This document shows, in pieces, positions 9,436 to 17,617 of a DNA stretch of 42,571 nt. Source of the DNA: JADHUC01 sp964617665. GTDB taxonomy: Bacteria > Planctomycetota > Planctomycetia > Pirellulales > Pirellulaceae. Location of the stretch: contig CAZUAH010000055.1 in the NCBI GenBank assembly GCA_964617665.1, positions 1 to 42,571 of the forward strand, in the 5' to 3' direction. Numbering within the stretch: position 1 is the stretch's first letter; every line of letters starts with the position of its first letter. A model generated the notes under the pieces. That model saw only the letters and a program-made list of their open reading frames with translations. It searched no databases and was not told the DNA's origin. A program made the position numbers and the translations under genes.

Positions 9436-10515
9436 CTAGACGGGTTGTGCGGCCTCAGTTGCAGGTTGCTGGACGGCCGCCACGGCAGATGGCTCTTCCT
9501 GCTTGGACAGAACGCCATTCTCGCGGAATTGGCGGTAGACTGTGCGGAAGTCTTCCTCGCGTTTCAGAAAGGCCTCAACAACGTCGGGATCGAGGTGGGT
9601 GCCTTTGCTATCCAATATGATCGAACGAGCTGTTTCGTGGCTGAAAGCGGGTTTGTAGATGCGTTTTGTGGTCAGGGCGTCATAAATGTCGGCCAACGCC
9701 GTGATGCGGCCACAGAGCGGTATTTCCGTCCCAGCCAATCCCTTAGGATAGCCGGTTCCGTCGAAGTGCTCATGGTGTGTCCAAGCGATGTCCCGGGCCA
9801 TATGCAAGAAATGGGCCTCTGGGTGGACTTGTGCCGCGGTGTCAAGCGTCTGTCCGCCGATCGCGGCGTGCTGCTTCATCGTCTCGAACTCGTCCGCATC
9901 CAATCGCCCCGGCTTCAGCAACACGGCGTCGGGTACTCCCACTTTGCCAATGTCGTGCAGCGGGCTCGTCAAATAGATCATCTGGACGAAATCGCCATCG
10001 ATCTGGTCGCTTAGTTTCTCCCAGGTCGAAAGTTCGTCGGCCAAGACGCGGCAATACTCTCTCATTCGCTCCAGGTGCATACCCGTTTCCGGATCGCGGC
10101 ACTCGGCCAGTTTGGCCAGAGCGAATATGGTGACGTCACGGCTTTCCAACGACAAAATGCGTTCGCCAACTTTCAAGCGGACAGCCAACTCGTGAGGCTG
10201 GAAAGGTTTGGTGATGAAATCGTCCGCACCGGCGTCATATCCTTCAACGACGTTTCCAGTGCCGCTGCGAGACGTCAAAAGGACGATGTAGACGTAGCCA
10301 CTGAGCCGGCGTTCACGGATGGAGCGACACAGCTCGATGCCGCTCATCTCTGGCATTTCCCAATCAGAAATGACAAGCCGATAAAGGCCGGTACGGATTA
10401 GCTTCAATGCCTCGAATCCGTTGCTCGACGTAGTCGGCTCATATCCCAGCTCTACGAGAGAGTGGCGCAGCATGTCGGCGACCAGTTCGTCATCTTCAAC
10501 GACTAAGACACGCAC
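9436..10515 (-). CDS. Response regulator with HD-GYP domain (predicted c-di-GMP phosphodiesterase)
   Basis: 359 residues. The receiver spans 1-120, with acidic pocket VVEDDE, phospho-acceptor Asp51 in VISDWEMPEMSG and Lys103 in FITKPFQ. The HD-GYP domain spans about 130-330, with His147, the HD pair 187-188 in SPLHDIGKVGVPD, HHEHFDGTGYPKGL (GYP at 255-257) and ADIYDALTT. All signature residues of active HD-GYP enzymes are present, so hydrolysis of c-di-GMP is the likely output. The start is GTG, with GGGGGA about 6 nt upstream. It begins 36 nt after the HPt gene stops and is followed by the giant hybrid kinase, which makes the three a probable phosphorelay cassette. The receiver-HD-GYP order is the classic RpfG-like layout, but the partner kinase here is not RpfC-like. 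Confidence 0.92.
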   Translation of the reverse strand: MRVLVVEDDELVADMLRHSLVELGYEPTTSSNGFEALKLIRTGLYRLVISDWEMPEMSGIELCRSIRERRLSGYVYIVLLTSRSGTGNVVEGYDAGADDFITKPFQPHELAVRLKVGERILSLESRDVTIFALAKLAECRDPETGMHLERMREYCRVLADELSTWEKLSDQIDGDFVQMIYLTSPLHDIGKVGVPDAVLLKPGRLDADEFETMKQHAAIGGQTLDTAAQVHPEAHFLHMARDIAWTHHEHFDGTGYPKGLAGTEIPLCGRITALADIYDALTTKRIYKPAFSHETARSIILDSKGTHLDPDVVEAFLKREEDFRTVYRQFRENGVLSKQEEPSAVAAVQQPATEAAQPV

Positions 10516-10551
10516 GCGTTATCCCCCGAATACCAAATAAATGCGCCCTGG

Positions 10552-10932
10552 CTAAGGCCCGTTAACACTCGACGATACGCCCGACGACACGTGGTCCAGA
10601 AATCGCGACCATTCGCGGCGCAGGTGTAGCGCGGGTTGTTCGATCTCGCCGAGGCGATCGGCTCGCCCCAGTTCTTCGATCTCGGCTGCGTATTGGTTGA
10701 GTCCCGGCGCGCCAACACTTGCCGACGAACCCTTCAAGCGATGAGCGACCGAGGCGACTGTCTCGGCGTTCTCCGATTTCAGTTCCGTTTCCAGGCTCTC
10801 CAAGTCCTGCCCAAAGCTATCCTGGAACTTCGCAAGAACACGTTCAGCGAACTCGATGTTTCCCATGCAACGGGCCAGCAACTCCTCGTGATTCAGAGCC
10901 GCCGGGTCTTGATCATTCGATGTTTCGTACAT
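10552..10932 (-). CDS. Stand-alone HPt domain protein
   Basis: 126 residues forming a single histidine phosphotransfer domain. The phospho-accepting His64 lies in VAHRLKGSSASVGA, the standard HPt motif. Helices before and after it fit the four-helix bundle. It is the first gene of a three-gene minus-strand cassette (HPt, receiver-HD-GYP, hybrid kinase) and would be expected to pass phosphate between a receiver of the hybrid kinase and the receiver of the HD-GYP protein. The ATG at 10932 has no clear Shine-Dalgarno sequence. It ends in TAG followed by a TAA 10 codons later. Partner choice is inferred from position only. Confidence 0.9.
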   Translation of the reverse strand: MYETSNDQDPAALNHEELLARCMGNIEFAERVLAKFQDSFGQDLESLETELKSENAETVASVAHRLKGSSASVGAPGLNQYAAEIEELGRADRLGEIEQPALHLRREWSRFLDHVSSGVSSSVNGP

Positions 10933-11092
10933 AAATCCGATGCTTCATTTCATAGGGTGCTGCATCTTATATCTAGCGGCCGCTATGCAGCTATTTCGGC
11001 GGGGAAGCGTTCCGTTGAGACAGGGGCGAATCCTCCGCAAAACAGAAAAATCCCTGGCACTCACGGCCGCTACCAACCACGGGAACTGTAGC

Positions 11093-12280
11093 TCACAAGT
11101 TATGGACCGGCAAAATACTTACGGGTTGGACTTCAAGAATTCGTACGATGGCCGACGATGCCTCGGCCGGATGGCCAGTGTCCAAAGCCTGAAGTGCGGC
11201 GTCGATTGCGACGGCTTGGCGATCGGTAAAAGGAATGGCAGCATCAGGCGTCGGTGGATCCGAGACGAGATTCGAACCCAATGCCTTGACTAGTTCCTCA
11301 ATGCCTTGACCGGTTATCGCACTTGTACGGATGCCTGTGGGCAGATCGCTGGGGGGCTTCGGGACAAGATCGCATTTATTGTGGGCCACCAGTGCATTGG
11401 GCCAAGCGTTGGCAAGGGCCGTTGATTCGGTAGTCCAAGGCGCAGCGACATCGAAGACAACCACCACCAAATCCGCAGTTGCCAATCGCTGGCGAGCCAA
11501 GGCGACTCCTGTGGATTCGACCGCGTCGCCGCCTTCGCGCAGGCCGGCCGTATCAGCCAACTCTACGGGCCAGCCGTCGATAGCGGTCGACGCGATGACC
11601 ACATCGCGCGTCGTCCCAGGTTCTTCGAACACGATCGAACGGTCGTATCCCAGGATCGCGTTGATCAGACTGCTTTTTCCGACGTTAGCGTGCCCAGTCA
11701 GGGCAACGCGCCACGGCTTGGTCAAGTGTCTGCCCACATCAGCGTAGCGTTTGAGTTGTCGGAGTCGATCGGCTGCCGCGCCGGTCTCCTTCTTCTCCAA
11801 CAAAGCTGCGATGTTTGTCAACTCTGCTTCGAGCGCGCCGCGATATTGAGCCAGCAGAATCGCGGCCGTGCGCGCCGTCCGAGCGGCAGCCAGCGCGATG
11901 CGTGCCTCGGTCCTAATAGGTGTGTCCTCGCACAACGCAGCCATCCTTTGCCATTCGATCTCACAGCAGCCTGCCCGAACCAGGGAATCGACGATTCGCC
12001 TAGCGGCCGTTCGGCCGCCGTGACAGTGCACATCGACCGCATCGCGGCTGCGGCAACATACGACCAGTTCTTCACCTTCTCGGTCCTCGGCCGCCCAGCG
12101 CCCAAACACGATCCGGCTGTTCGAAGATTGCTGCAAGCGGGTTCCCGCTGCGGGGCGAAACAGCCCCGCGACGCGATCCATGGCTTCGCCACCAATGACC
12201 GAAATCGTGGCCACGGCGCTGCGTCCCGCGGGAGTCAGCACGCTGACAAAGCATTCCTCGGGCAATTGATTGATGCTCAT
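11093..12280 (-). CDS. MnmE/TrmE-like GTPase lacking the C-terminal cysteine motif
   Basis: 395 residues. The N-terminal part resembles the folate-binding domain of the tRNA-modification GTPase MnmE (FVSVLTPAGRSAVATISVIG; a HCHGG motif near residue 87). A helical part follows, and then an inserted G domain: G1 GHANVGKSS (196-204), GTTRD (222-226), DTAGLRE (243-249), NKCD (301-304) and TSA. Full MnmE proteins are about 450 residues and end in a conserved C-I-G-K cysteine motif needed for U34 tRNA modification. This protein instead ends VSILPVHNL with TGA. No such motif can be read just downstream in that frame. It may be a paralogue with another role, or a degraded copy. It faces the PEBP gene divergently across about 90 bp. 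I therefore do not assign the name mnmE. Confidence 0.82.
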   Translation of the reverse strand: MSINQLPEECFVSVLTPAGRSAVATISVIGGEAMDRVAGLFRPAAGTRLQQSSNSRIVFGRWAAEDREGEELVVCCRSRDAVDVHCHGGRTAARRIVDSLVRAGCCEIEWQRMAALCEDTPIRTEARIALAAARTARTAAILLAQYRGALEAELTNIAALLEKKETGAAADRLRQLKRYADVGRHLTKPWRVALTGHANVGKSSLINAILGYDRSIVFEEPGTTRDVVIASTAIDGWPVELADTAGLREGGDAVESTGVALARQRLATADLVVVVFDVAAPWTTESTALANAWPNALVAHNKCDLVPKPPSDLPTGIRTSAITGQGIEELVKALGSNLVSDPPTPDAAIPFTDRQAVAIDAALQALDTGHPAEASSAIVRILEVQPVSILPVHNL

Positions 12281-12370
12281 TGGCGACGACTTATCGACCG
12301 TTCACTCGCAAAGGGGTACATTGTAATGCGTCGGCAGTGATTTCACAGTTCCCGCTCGACGGCACGTCTC

Positions 12371-12532
12371 ATGGCGATAGCCTGTCCCAATTGCGGCAAG
12401 GGATATGACGTTACTCTCTTTCGGTTTGGCCGTGGGATTCGATGCGACTGCGGCACATACATCGATCTGTACCGAGGCCACACTCAGTCATCTGCTTGCC
12501 ACCAACCGGCCACTGTCCTCAAAGGAGGCGCG
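12371..12532 (+). other. Zinc-ribbon coding segment in frame with the PEBP gene
   Basis: From an ATG at 12371 the frame reads MAIACPNCGKGYDV, then RGIRCDCGTYIDL, a CxxC...CxC zinc ribbon of a style frequent at the N-termini of planctomycete proteins. It runs without a stop into the PEBP coding region. No ribosome-binding site precedes the ATG, whereas a very strong one sits at the end of this segment for the PEBP start. It is either an N-terminal extension producing a longer isoform, or the remains of another gene whose end was lost. Confidence 0.5.
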
Positions 12533-13018
12533 ATGATGAGCATCACGATTCACAGTACGGTGTTCGCCGAAGGCGATGTGATTCCACAAAAGCACACGGG
12601 CGATGGTGAAGACATATCACCACCACTGGCGTGGGAGGACGTTCCGGACGAAACCAAGGAACTCGCGCTCATCTGCGACGATCCAGACGCCCCGACCGCC
12701 GAACCGTGGGTCCACTGGGTCATCTACAAGATTGCTCCGACCGTCACGGCACTGCCGGAGGGCATTCCGTCCGATGCGCAGTTGGACAGCCCAATCCAAG
12801 CGTTTCAAGGCCGGAACTCGTGGCCCACAGGTCGCACAATCGGCTACCGTGGCCCAGCACCGCCACCAGGGCACGGCATCCATCACTATCACTTCAAACT
12901 CTATGCGCTGGACTGCAAATTGAATGTGAAGCCAGGAATCGACAAGAACAAGCTCCTCGCATCAATGGACGGTCATGTGTTGGCCCAGGGCGAATTGGTT
13001 GGAACGTACCAGCGTTGA
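12533..13018 (+). CDS. YbhB/YbcL-type PEBP family protein
   Basis: 161 residues from the ATG at 12533, or 160 from the adjacent ATG at 12536; AAAGGAGG lies 5-8 nt upstream. The sequence shows the family signature of phosphatidylethanolamine-binding / Raf-kinase-inhibitor-like proteins: DISPPLAW, ICDDPDAPTAEPWVHWVIY, GYRGPAPPPGHGIHHYHF and LYALD. Length matches the bacterial YbhB/YbcL family, whose members bind small anionic ligands but have no settled enzymatic role. No signal peptide is present, so it is cytosolic. The coding frame is open upstream to 12371 and includes a zinc ribbon there. The GGAGG-led start argues that the main product lacks it. A receiver gene follows about 210 bp downstream on the same strand. 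Confidence 0.9.
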   Translation: MMSITIHSTVFAEGDVIPQKHTGDGEDISPPLAWEDVPDETKELALICDDPDAPTAEPWVHWVIYKIAPTVTALPEGIPSDAQLDSPIQAFQGRNSWPTGRTIGYRGPAPPPGHGIHHYHFKLYALDCKLNVKPGIDKNKLLASMDGHVLAQGELVGTYQR

Positions 13019-13231
13019 GACCCTTGGCAGGCAGTATACGCCTGTACCTCATGGTGATTCCGCCTCAAGAGAGGTTGACTATTACCTTGCAATTGGTATC
13101 ATTATGCCCATCCGAGTGAGCGCCAAAACGCATCATCTCCGCGAGAGAAGGTGCCCGCCCTGCTACGGCGCCCAGGCAGACAAGGGGTTGATAGGGAATC
13201 TCCTCAGGGCTACCAGGCGAAGGGATACGGA

Positions 13232-13621
13232 ATGCGGGCAGATCCCACCGTTTTCGTCGTGGACGACGACCAGGGCGCTCTCCGATCCACTCAGTGGCTT
13301 CTTGAGTCAGAAGGACTTCGTGTTGAAGCCTATCTAAGCGCAAACGAGTTCCTGCAGAACTACAGTCCTTCCCGGACCGGCTGTCTGCTGCTGGACTTCG
13401 TCATGCCCGAGATGAACGGCCTGGACGTTGTACGGAAGATGGCTGAAAAAGGGTATTCTTTGCCGACCATTGTAGTGACGGGCTCGGGGAACAACGATCC
13501 ACGCGTGCGGGAGTTGGCCAATCGAGTTTTTGGTTTCCTCGACAAGCCGAGCGATCCAGACGAACTGCTCAGTCTCGTCCACCAAGCCTTGAACGATGGG
13601 ACGAGCCAAAGCGGCCCGTAA
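13232..13621 (+). CDS. Single-domain response regulator, FixJ-like receiver
   Basis: 129 residues holding only a receiver domain: acidic triad VFVVDDDQG, phospho-acceptor Asp55 in LLLDFVMPEMNG, Thr83 in VVTGSG and Lys105 in FLDKPSDP. The spacing and the DDDQGALRSTQWLLESEG opening are typical of FixJ/TtrR-type receivers, but the LuxR-type DNA-binding half is absent. It probably acts by phosphotransfer or by protein contact, not by binding DNA. The ATG at 13232 is chosen because upstream codons (open to 13151) encode nothing like a receiver; only a weak GGGA precedes it. No kinase gene is adjacent, so the partner is unknown. It converges on the DUF4091 gene 23 bp away. Confidence 0.88.
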   Translation: MRADPTVFVVDDDQGALRSTQWLLESEGLRVEAYLSANEFLQNYSPSRTGCLLLDFVMPEMNGLDVVRKMAEKGYSLPTIVVTGSGNNDPRVRELANRVFGFLDKPSDPDELLSLVHQALNDGTSQSGP

Positions 13622-13644
13622 CACGCGAACTCGTGCGGCGTGGC

Positions 13645-15339
13645 CTAACGAGCCGCCATTATGACTTCCGCCAATTCCTCCCTCGCCCTCTGATACGCTG
13701 CCGGTTCTGTCTCCCACTGAAACCACGATTCAGCCAGCGGTTTGATCCGCTTCTGTGCCTCTTCTGCATGGCCAAGCCGCTCCAAGGTGGCAAGGTACTC
13801 GTAGTCTTCAATTGCATCGCGCAGGGCTTTCACTCGCAGGCTGGGGGCGATGCCGTCGTAGCCCACGGCGCGCCCTGGGTACACAAGACTGCCTTCGCCG
13901 TTGTACATGAGTTTGGGGTTGCGGTCTCGCCGGTCCAGTGTTCCCGGTTCGGTCCAGGGATCCTCGACACCGCGCCAATAGGACATTCCGCCCCAATACA
14001 GCAGCCCACGCATGCGATAACGCCACGCGATCCAGGTCGGCACGCGATAGTTCAACAACGGGAAATCGGTGTGCCACCATGGCGTCTTGTCTCGCTGGCA
14101 CAATGCGGTGTAAGTCCAGATGCTTTCACCCAAGGCTTGACGCTTGGCTGCGCTTTCCTCCTTGAACAGCGGGAACAGCGGACACCAGATGTCGATCGCG
14201 CCGTATAGATCACCCCAGGCTTCGTTCTGAGTCCAAGTCTGCTCCACAACCATCACCTTGACTACGGACTTCGCCTCGCGGATGGCCCGTCCCCATTCTT
14301 GCACGTAGCGGTAGGCATCCTCTTCGTTTGGTTCGTCCTTCAAGTAGGTGTAGAAGACAACATCCGGACGATCCAACTGCTCGGACGCCCGGTCCCAACT
14401 CTTCAGCCACGCGTGCAACCGCTCGCGCTGTTCGATTGGGTCTTTCACAGCGCCTCGTGGATGGGGCACAGGAAACGCATTGACATGATGACGATCCACG
14501 AACTTGCGAAACGCATCGATCTGCTCATCCGGAATCCGATAGCTCCCGTCTGGCTGCGCAACCGGCGCGAGACTTCCAGTCGAGGGCGTGGCGTTGATGC
14601 GATGGCGGCTGAGCATTTCGGCACATTGCTCGACAACCGCCGCCCAATCGTCGGGTTCCGGTTCTTTGCCATTCCTGGCCCGCTGCTGATAGTACGACCG
14701 CATGCGGGCAGCAGGTGAACCGAGTGCCGTCCGCAACGTTGATACGCGTGGCAGGGCGAAATCCCAAACCTTCAGCACGACGGGAATCTCGACCGACTCG
14801 CCATTTGCGGCGGTAACTCGGTAGGTTCCGCGATACTCCCCCGGCTTGGCCTCTGGCGGCACGAACAGGTCCACCCAAAAACCGTGCGTCTCGTTGGCCG
14901 GCAGGTCGAACGGTACTGCAGCGAATCGACCGCCTGACAGCGGTTGACGTGTCATCGGATGCTTGAAGGGGATCAGCGCATCCGAATACCAACCGGGGCG
15001 AAACGCATCGTTGCGATGGGTCGGGATTGTGAGGTGAAACTGGTGCTGTCGATACAACCGCCCAGTCGATGCCGGTATCGTGGCACTATCCGGCCCCGTC
15101 AAGTCACCGGGGACGACGTTGATTCCCTTGACAGCCAGATCACTTCGCATCAGGATCTGAAAACTCTCCCATTCGCCGCGTGCAGCCGCCAACGGAACAT
15201 CGACGGTGTTTTCCATTGCGTCGTCGCGCAGCACGCGTCGGGTTTCGGTCACGGTCCAAACCTTCAACTCGGCCGCAGCGCGATCGCTGGCTGCCGAGGC
15301 AAGAACGACTGTCAACAGCACAAGAGTTGGGCATCTCAT
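13645..15339 (-). CDS. Secreted DUF4091 / GH123-like protein
   Basis: 564 residues with a Sec signal peptide (MRCPTLVLLTVVLASAASDRAAA). The middle part (FDLPANETHGFWVDLFVPPE, YRGTYRVTAANGESVEIPV) is a beta-sandwich of the kind that precedes a DUF4091 module. The C-terminal part (YLKDEPNEEDAYRYVQEW, WWHTDFPLLNYR, LRDAIEDYEYLATLERLG) is DUF4091. DUF4091 proteins are related to glycoside hydrolase family 123 beta-N-acetylgalactosaminidases, where adjacent acidic residues catalyse. The DEP in LKDEPNEED is a candidate, but activity is not proven. GGGAG sits 7-8 nt before the ATG. It starts 15 nt after the URO-D-like gene stops, so the two are probably co-transcribed. Confidence 0.85.
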   Translation of the reverse strand: MRCPTLVLLTVVLASAASDRAAAELKVWTVTETRRVLRDDAMENTVDVPLAAARGEWESFQILMRSDLAVKGINVVPGDLTGPDSATIPASTGRLYRQHQFHLTIPTHRNDAFRPGWYSDALIPFKHPMTRQPLSGGRFAAVPFDLPANETHGFWVDLFVPPEAKPGEYRGTYRVTAANGESVEIPVVLKVWDFALPRVSTLRTALGSPAARMRSYYQQRARNGKEPEPDDWAAVVEQCAEMLSRHRINATPSTGSLAPVAQPDGSYRIPDEQIDAFRKFVDRHHVNAFPVPHPRGAVKDPIEQRERLHAWLKSWDRASEQLDRPDVVFYTYLKDEPNEEDAYRYVQEWGRAIREAKSVVKVMVVEQTWTQNEAWGDLYGAIDIWCPLFPLFKEESAAKRQALGESIWTYTALCQRDKTPWWHTDFPLLNYRVPTWIAWRYRMRGLLYWGGMSYWRGVEDPWTEPGTLDRRDRNPKLMYNGEGSLVYPGRAVGYDGIAPSLRVKALRDAIEDYEYLATLERLGHAEEAQKRIKPLAESWFQWETEPAAYQRAREELAEVIMAAR

Positions 15340-15354
15340 TCCAGGGCTCCCATT

Positions 15355-16404
15355 TCAACGTTTACCCAGTTCGTGGATCGTCTCATACATGGCCACAATG
15401 TTTTCGGTCGGAGTGACGGGCTGGATGTTATGGCATGGGTTGCAGATCCAGCGAGCATTGTGGTAGATCTCGACACTCTCCCGCACCTCGGCGACCACGT
15501 CATCCACCGTTCCAAACGGCAGCGTTTGTTGATTGTCGATTGAACCGTGGAAGATGATGCTATCGCCGAAGTCGGCTACCAGGCCTTCGCGTTCCATTCC
15601 TGGACAGCGCCACTGGATTGGGTTCAATACCTCGATTCCGACTTGGTCGATCAGATCAGGCAGGAACAGGCGGACGGCACCGTCGGTATGGTACATCACG
15701 TGGATTCCAAACGAACGAGCCAGTTCGGCCATCTTGATCTGGTTCGACAGAAAGAAACGCCGGTACATTTCGAGGCTCATCAACGGACCCGTCTGCGAGC
15801 CCAGATCTTCGGCCACCCAAGTCAGGTCGATTCGCCCGCTGCCTGCCTCGAAGCAACGACGTTGGTGCTCGTAGTAGTAGTCGAAGATGTGCCCCAGGAT
15901 CGCGTCGGCCACGTCCGGCCGAATCGCCAAATCCTCGTATGCCAGTTCCAGCCCACGCATGTAGCAGTACAGTAGGAATGGCTCGTAGCAGCACGAATGG
16001 ATCGGACGCAGGCCATCGTCCTCGTCCAGCGTGCGCGTGATCACGTCGTAATCCGAATCACCCGGTTCGGGCCAGCGATGGGCGTGAACGTCGTCCACGG
16101 TTTCGGCCGCCGCCAGTGGATGGAGCAACGGCTCCTCGTAGGCTCCCGTACCGTAGTCCACCGATTGATAACGCACGCCCCACATGTCCGCTTGGGGGGC
16201 ATCGGGGTGATGAGGCAGTTTCCATTGTGATACGACGTACTTCCGCGCGTCGATGTGCAATTTGCGCCACAGTTCGTCTTCATCCGCGCAGTCCAACTCC
16301 CGTACCAGACGAGCGGTCACCTCGTCAGTCGCTTGATAGTCGGTCGGAATACGGTCGACTGGCTTACCGTCTAACAATGCCAGCCAACGCTCGCGAGGGG
16401 TCAT
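15355..16404 (-). CDS. Uroporphyrinogen decarboxylase (URO-D) family protein, probably methyltransferase-like
   Basis: 349 residues from the ATG at 16404 (MTPRERWLALLDGKPVDRIP). The frame is open further upstream to a TTG at 16503, but that part does not resemble the family. The sequence matches the URO-D superfamily branch that includes corrinoid-linked methyltransferases rather than haem-pathway HemE: IHVMYHTDGAVRLFLPDLID, FHGSIDNQQTLPFGT and CNPCHNIQPVTPTENI. The zinc-binding His-x-Cys of MtaA-type enzymes reads HTD here, so the chemistry may differ. No corrinoid-protein gene is nearby. In planctomycetes such proteins often sit by glycoside-hydrolase-like genes, as here with DUF4091, which suggests a role in breaking down methylated or modified sugars. 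That role is inference. Confidence 0.8.
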   Translation of the reverse strand: MTPRERWLALLDGKPVDRIPTDYQATDEVTARLVRELDCADEDELWRKLHIDARKYVVSQWKLPHHPDAPQADMWGVRYQSVDYGTGAYEEPLLHPLAAAETVDDVHAHRWPEPGDSDYDVITRTLDEDDGLRPIHSCCYEPFLLYCYMRGLELAYEDLAIRPDVADAILGHIFDYYYEHQRRCFEAGSGRIDLTWVAEDLGSQTGPLMSLEMYRRFFLSNQIKMAELARSFGIHVMYHTDGAVRLFLPDLIDQVGIEVLNPIQWRCPGMEREGLVADFGDSIIFHGSIDNQQTLPFGTVDDVVAEVRESVEIYHNARWICNPCHNIQPVTPTENIVAMYETIHELGKR

Positions 16405-16503
16405 CGTGAGTGACACGGCGGGAACTCCGTACTTGTTTCGTTGATCTGCCGCCTGCGCAGAGGTGCGGCGGTATGCGACGATTGTACCCTTTTGGCGAGG
16501 CAA

Positions 16504-17541
16504 TCACGAATCGTCTTCAGGAATAGACGGAGAGTTTTTCTCGCTCGGGTCGGCAGGTGGCAAATCCGCGGCAAATGCCAGTTCGGTCCTACGGCGACGG
16601 CGCACGGTGACCATACCGTAAAACCTGACCAGCATCAAAGAACCCACCATGATCGTAGCCGCCAGGATGCTGATCATGGTCTCGTTCGACGCTTGGCCCC
16701 ACACTTCCGCCAGGGGTTCGGATGTCGAATGCTCGGCGACTCTTCGAAGCCATAGTTCGAATCCAAAGGCGGGCGCGCTCACGAGTGCCAGCGCAATTGG
16801 GACCCGGAACCGCAGCAGCATTCTCGAGTAGACGGACCAAAGCGAAACACCGGCCACGAAAACGTAAAGGACGGCACTGGCAGCACAATAGACGTCTTGC
16901 GGCGTTTTCAGTCGTGCGAGCTCCCGCCAATGGCCAATCAAGTCGCCATACCAACCAGGATAGGGCGAAGTGCGGTACGTGGCGGCCAATGCCACTGACA
17001 GGGTTACAATCCAAACAATGATGTCCTGCATGCGGAATTGGAATCGCAGCCAGCGTGCCAGATTCACTCGGGGCAACCCGGTCTGTCGGACGGAACGAAT
17101 CGCTCGCCAGCCACGCCATATCAACAGCGGCACGACGAGTCCGCCAATCAGAATCGGAGCTTTGGCCAGCACGTCGCCCGGCCCGGAGAGCCGGAAGTAG
17201 TACACCCAGTGTTCGTCGAGCCAGAATGTGTAACGCAAGATGTCCTGGGCTCCCGGAAAGACAAGCCGAGAGAACACAATGAAGACGAAGCAACTGCCGG
17301 CGATCAATCCACAGATCCGCCAGGACAACCGTTCCGATCCGGCCGCTAGCCAAATCGCCAGCAGGCACAACTGGCTGCGTGTGAGCGATGCCGCTAGTAG
17401 ATCCGTCAGGGCGCGGTCCACGTCGTGGCACCGATAGATGCCCACCATGATGTCCGCCAGTCCGTGCAGCACGAACAACCACCCGATGGCGAACAACGCT
17501 GACGGCACGCGATCCTGAGACATTGTGAGTGCTGGCGGCAT
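16504..17541 (-). CDS. Multipass membrane protein of unknown function
   Basis: About 345 residues from the ATG at 17541; ATG at 17523 is also possible, and an open frame reaches 17640 where it would overlap the upstream gene. There are at least seven strongly hydrophobic segments, for example ALFAIGWLFVLHGLADIMVG, ICGLIAGSCFVFIVFSRLVF, ILIGGLVVPLLIW, DIIVWIVTLSVALAATY, VLYVFVAGVSLW and ISILAATIMVGSLMLV, followed by a basic then Pro/Ser-rich cytosolic tail. No transporter or enzyme motif was recognised. It follows the squalene-cyclase-repeat gene by under 80 bp on the same strand, so the two may form an operon. Confidence 0.7.
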   Translation of the reverse strand: MPPALTMSQDRVPSALFAIGWLFVLHGLADIMVGIYRCHDVDRALTDLLAASLTRSQLCLLAIWLAAGSERLSWRICGLIAGSCFVFIVFSRLVFPGAQDILRYTFWLDEHWVYYFRLSGPGDVLAKAPILIGGLVVPLLIWRGWRAIRSVRQTGLPRVNLARWLRFQFRMQDIIVWIVTLSVALAATYRTSPYPGWYGDLIGHWRELARLKTPQDVYCAASAVLYVFVAGVSLWSVYSRMLLRFRVPIALALVSAPAFGFELWLRRVAEHSTSEPLAEVWGQASNETMISILAATIMVGSLMLVRFYGMVTVRRRRRTELAFAADLPPADPSEKNSPSIPEDDS

Positions 17542-17617
17542 TGATTCGTCGTGGATGTGAGAGACGCGGTTGGAAAGCTCAGTCGACCTTGGGACCTCCG
17601 CTCCTCCCGGCTTGTGT

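Noticed and set aside
8272..10014. A 580-codon plus-strand frame opposite the giant kinase and HD-GYP genes
   Set aside because: It is antisense to two genes with clear domains, has no recognisable domain and no ribosome-binding site, and arises from the codon bias of the minus-strand genes.
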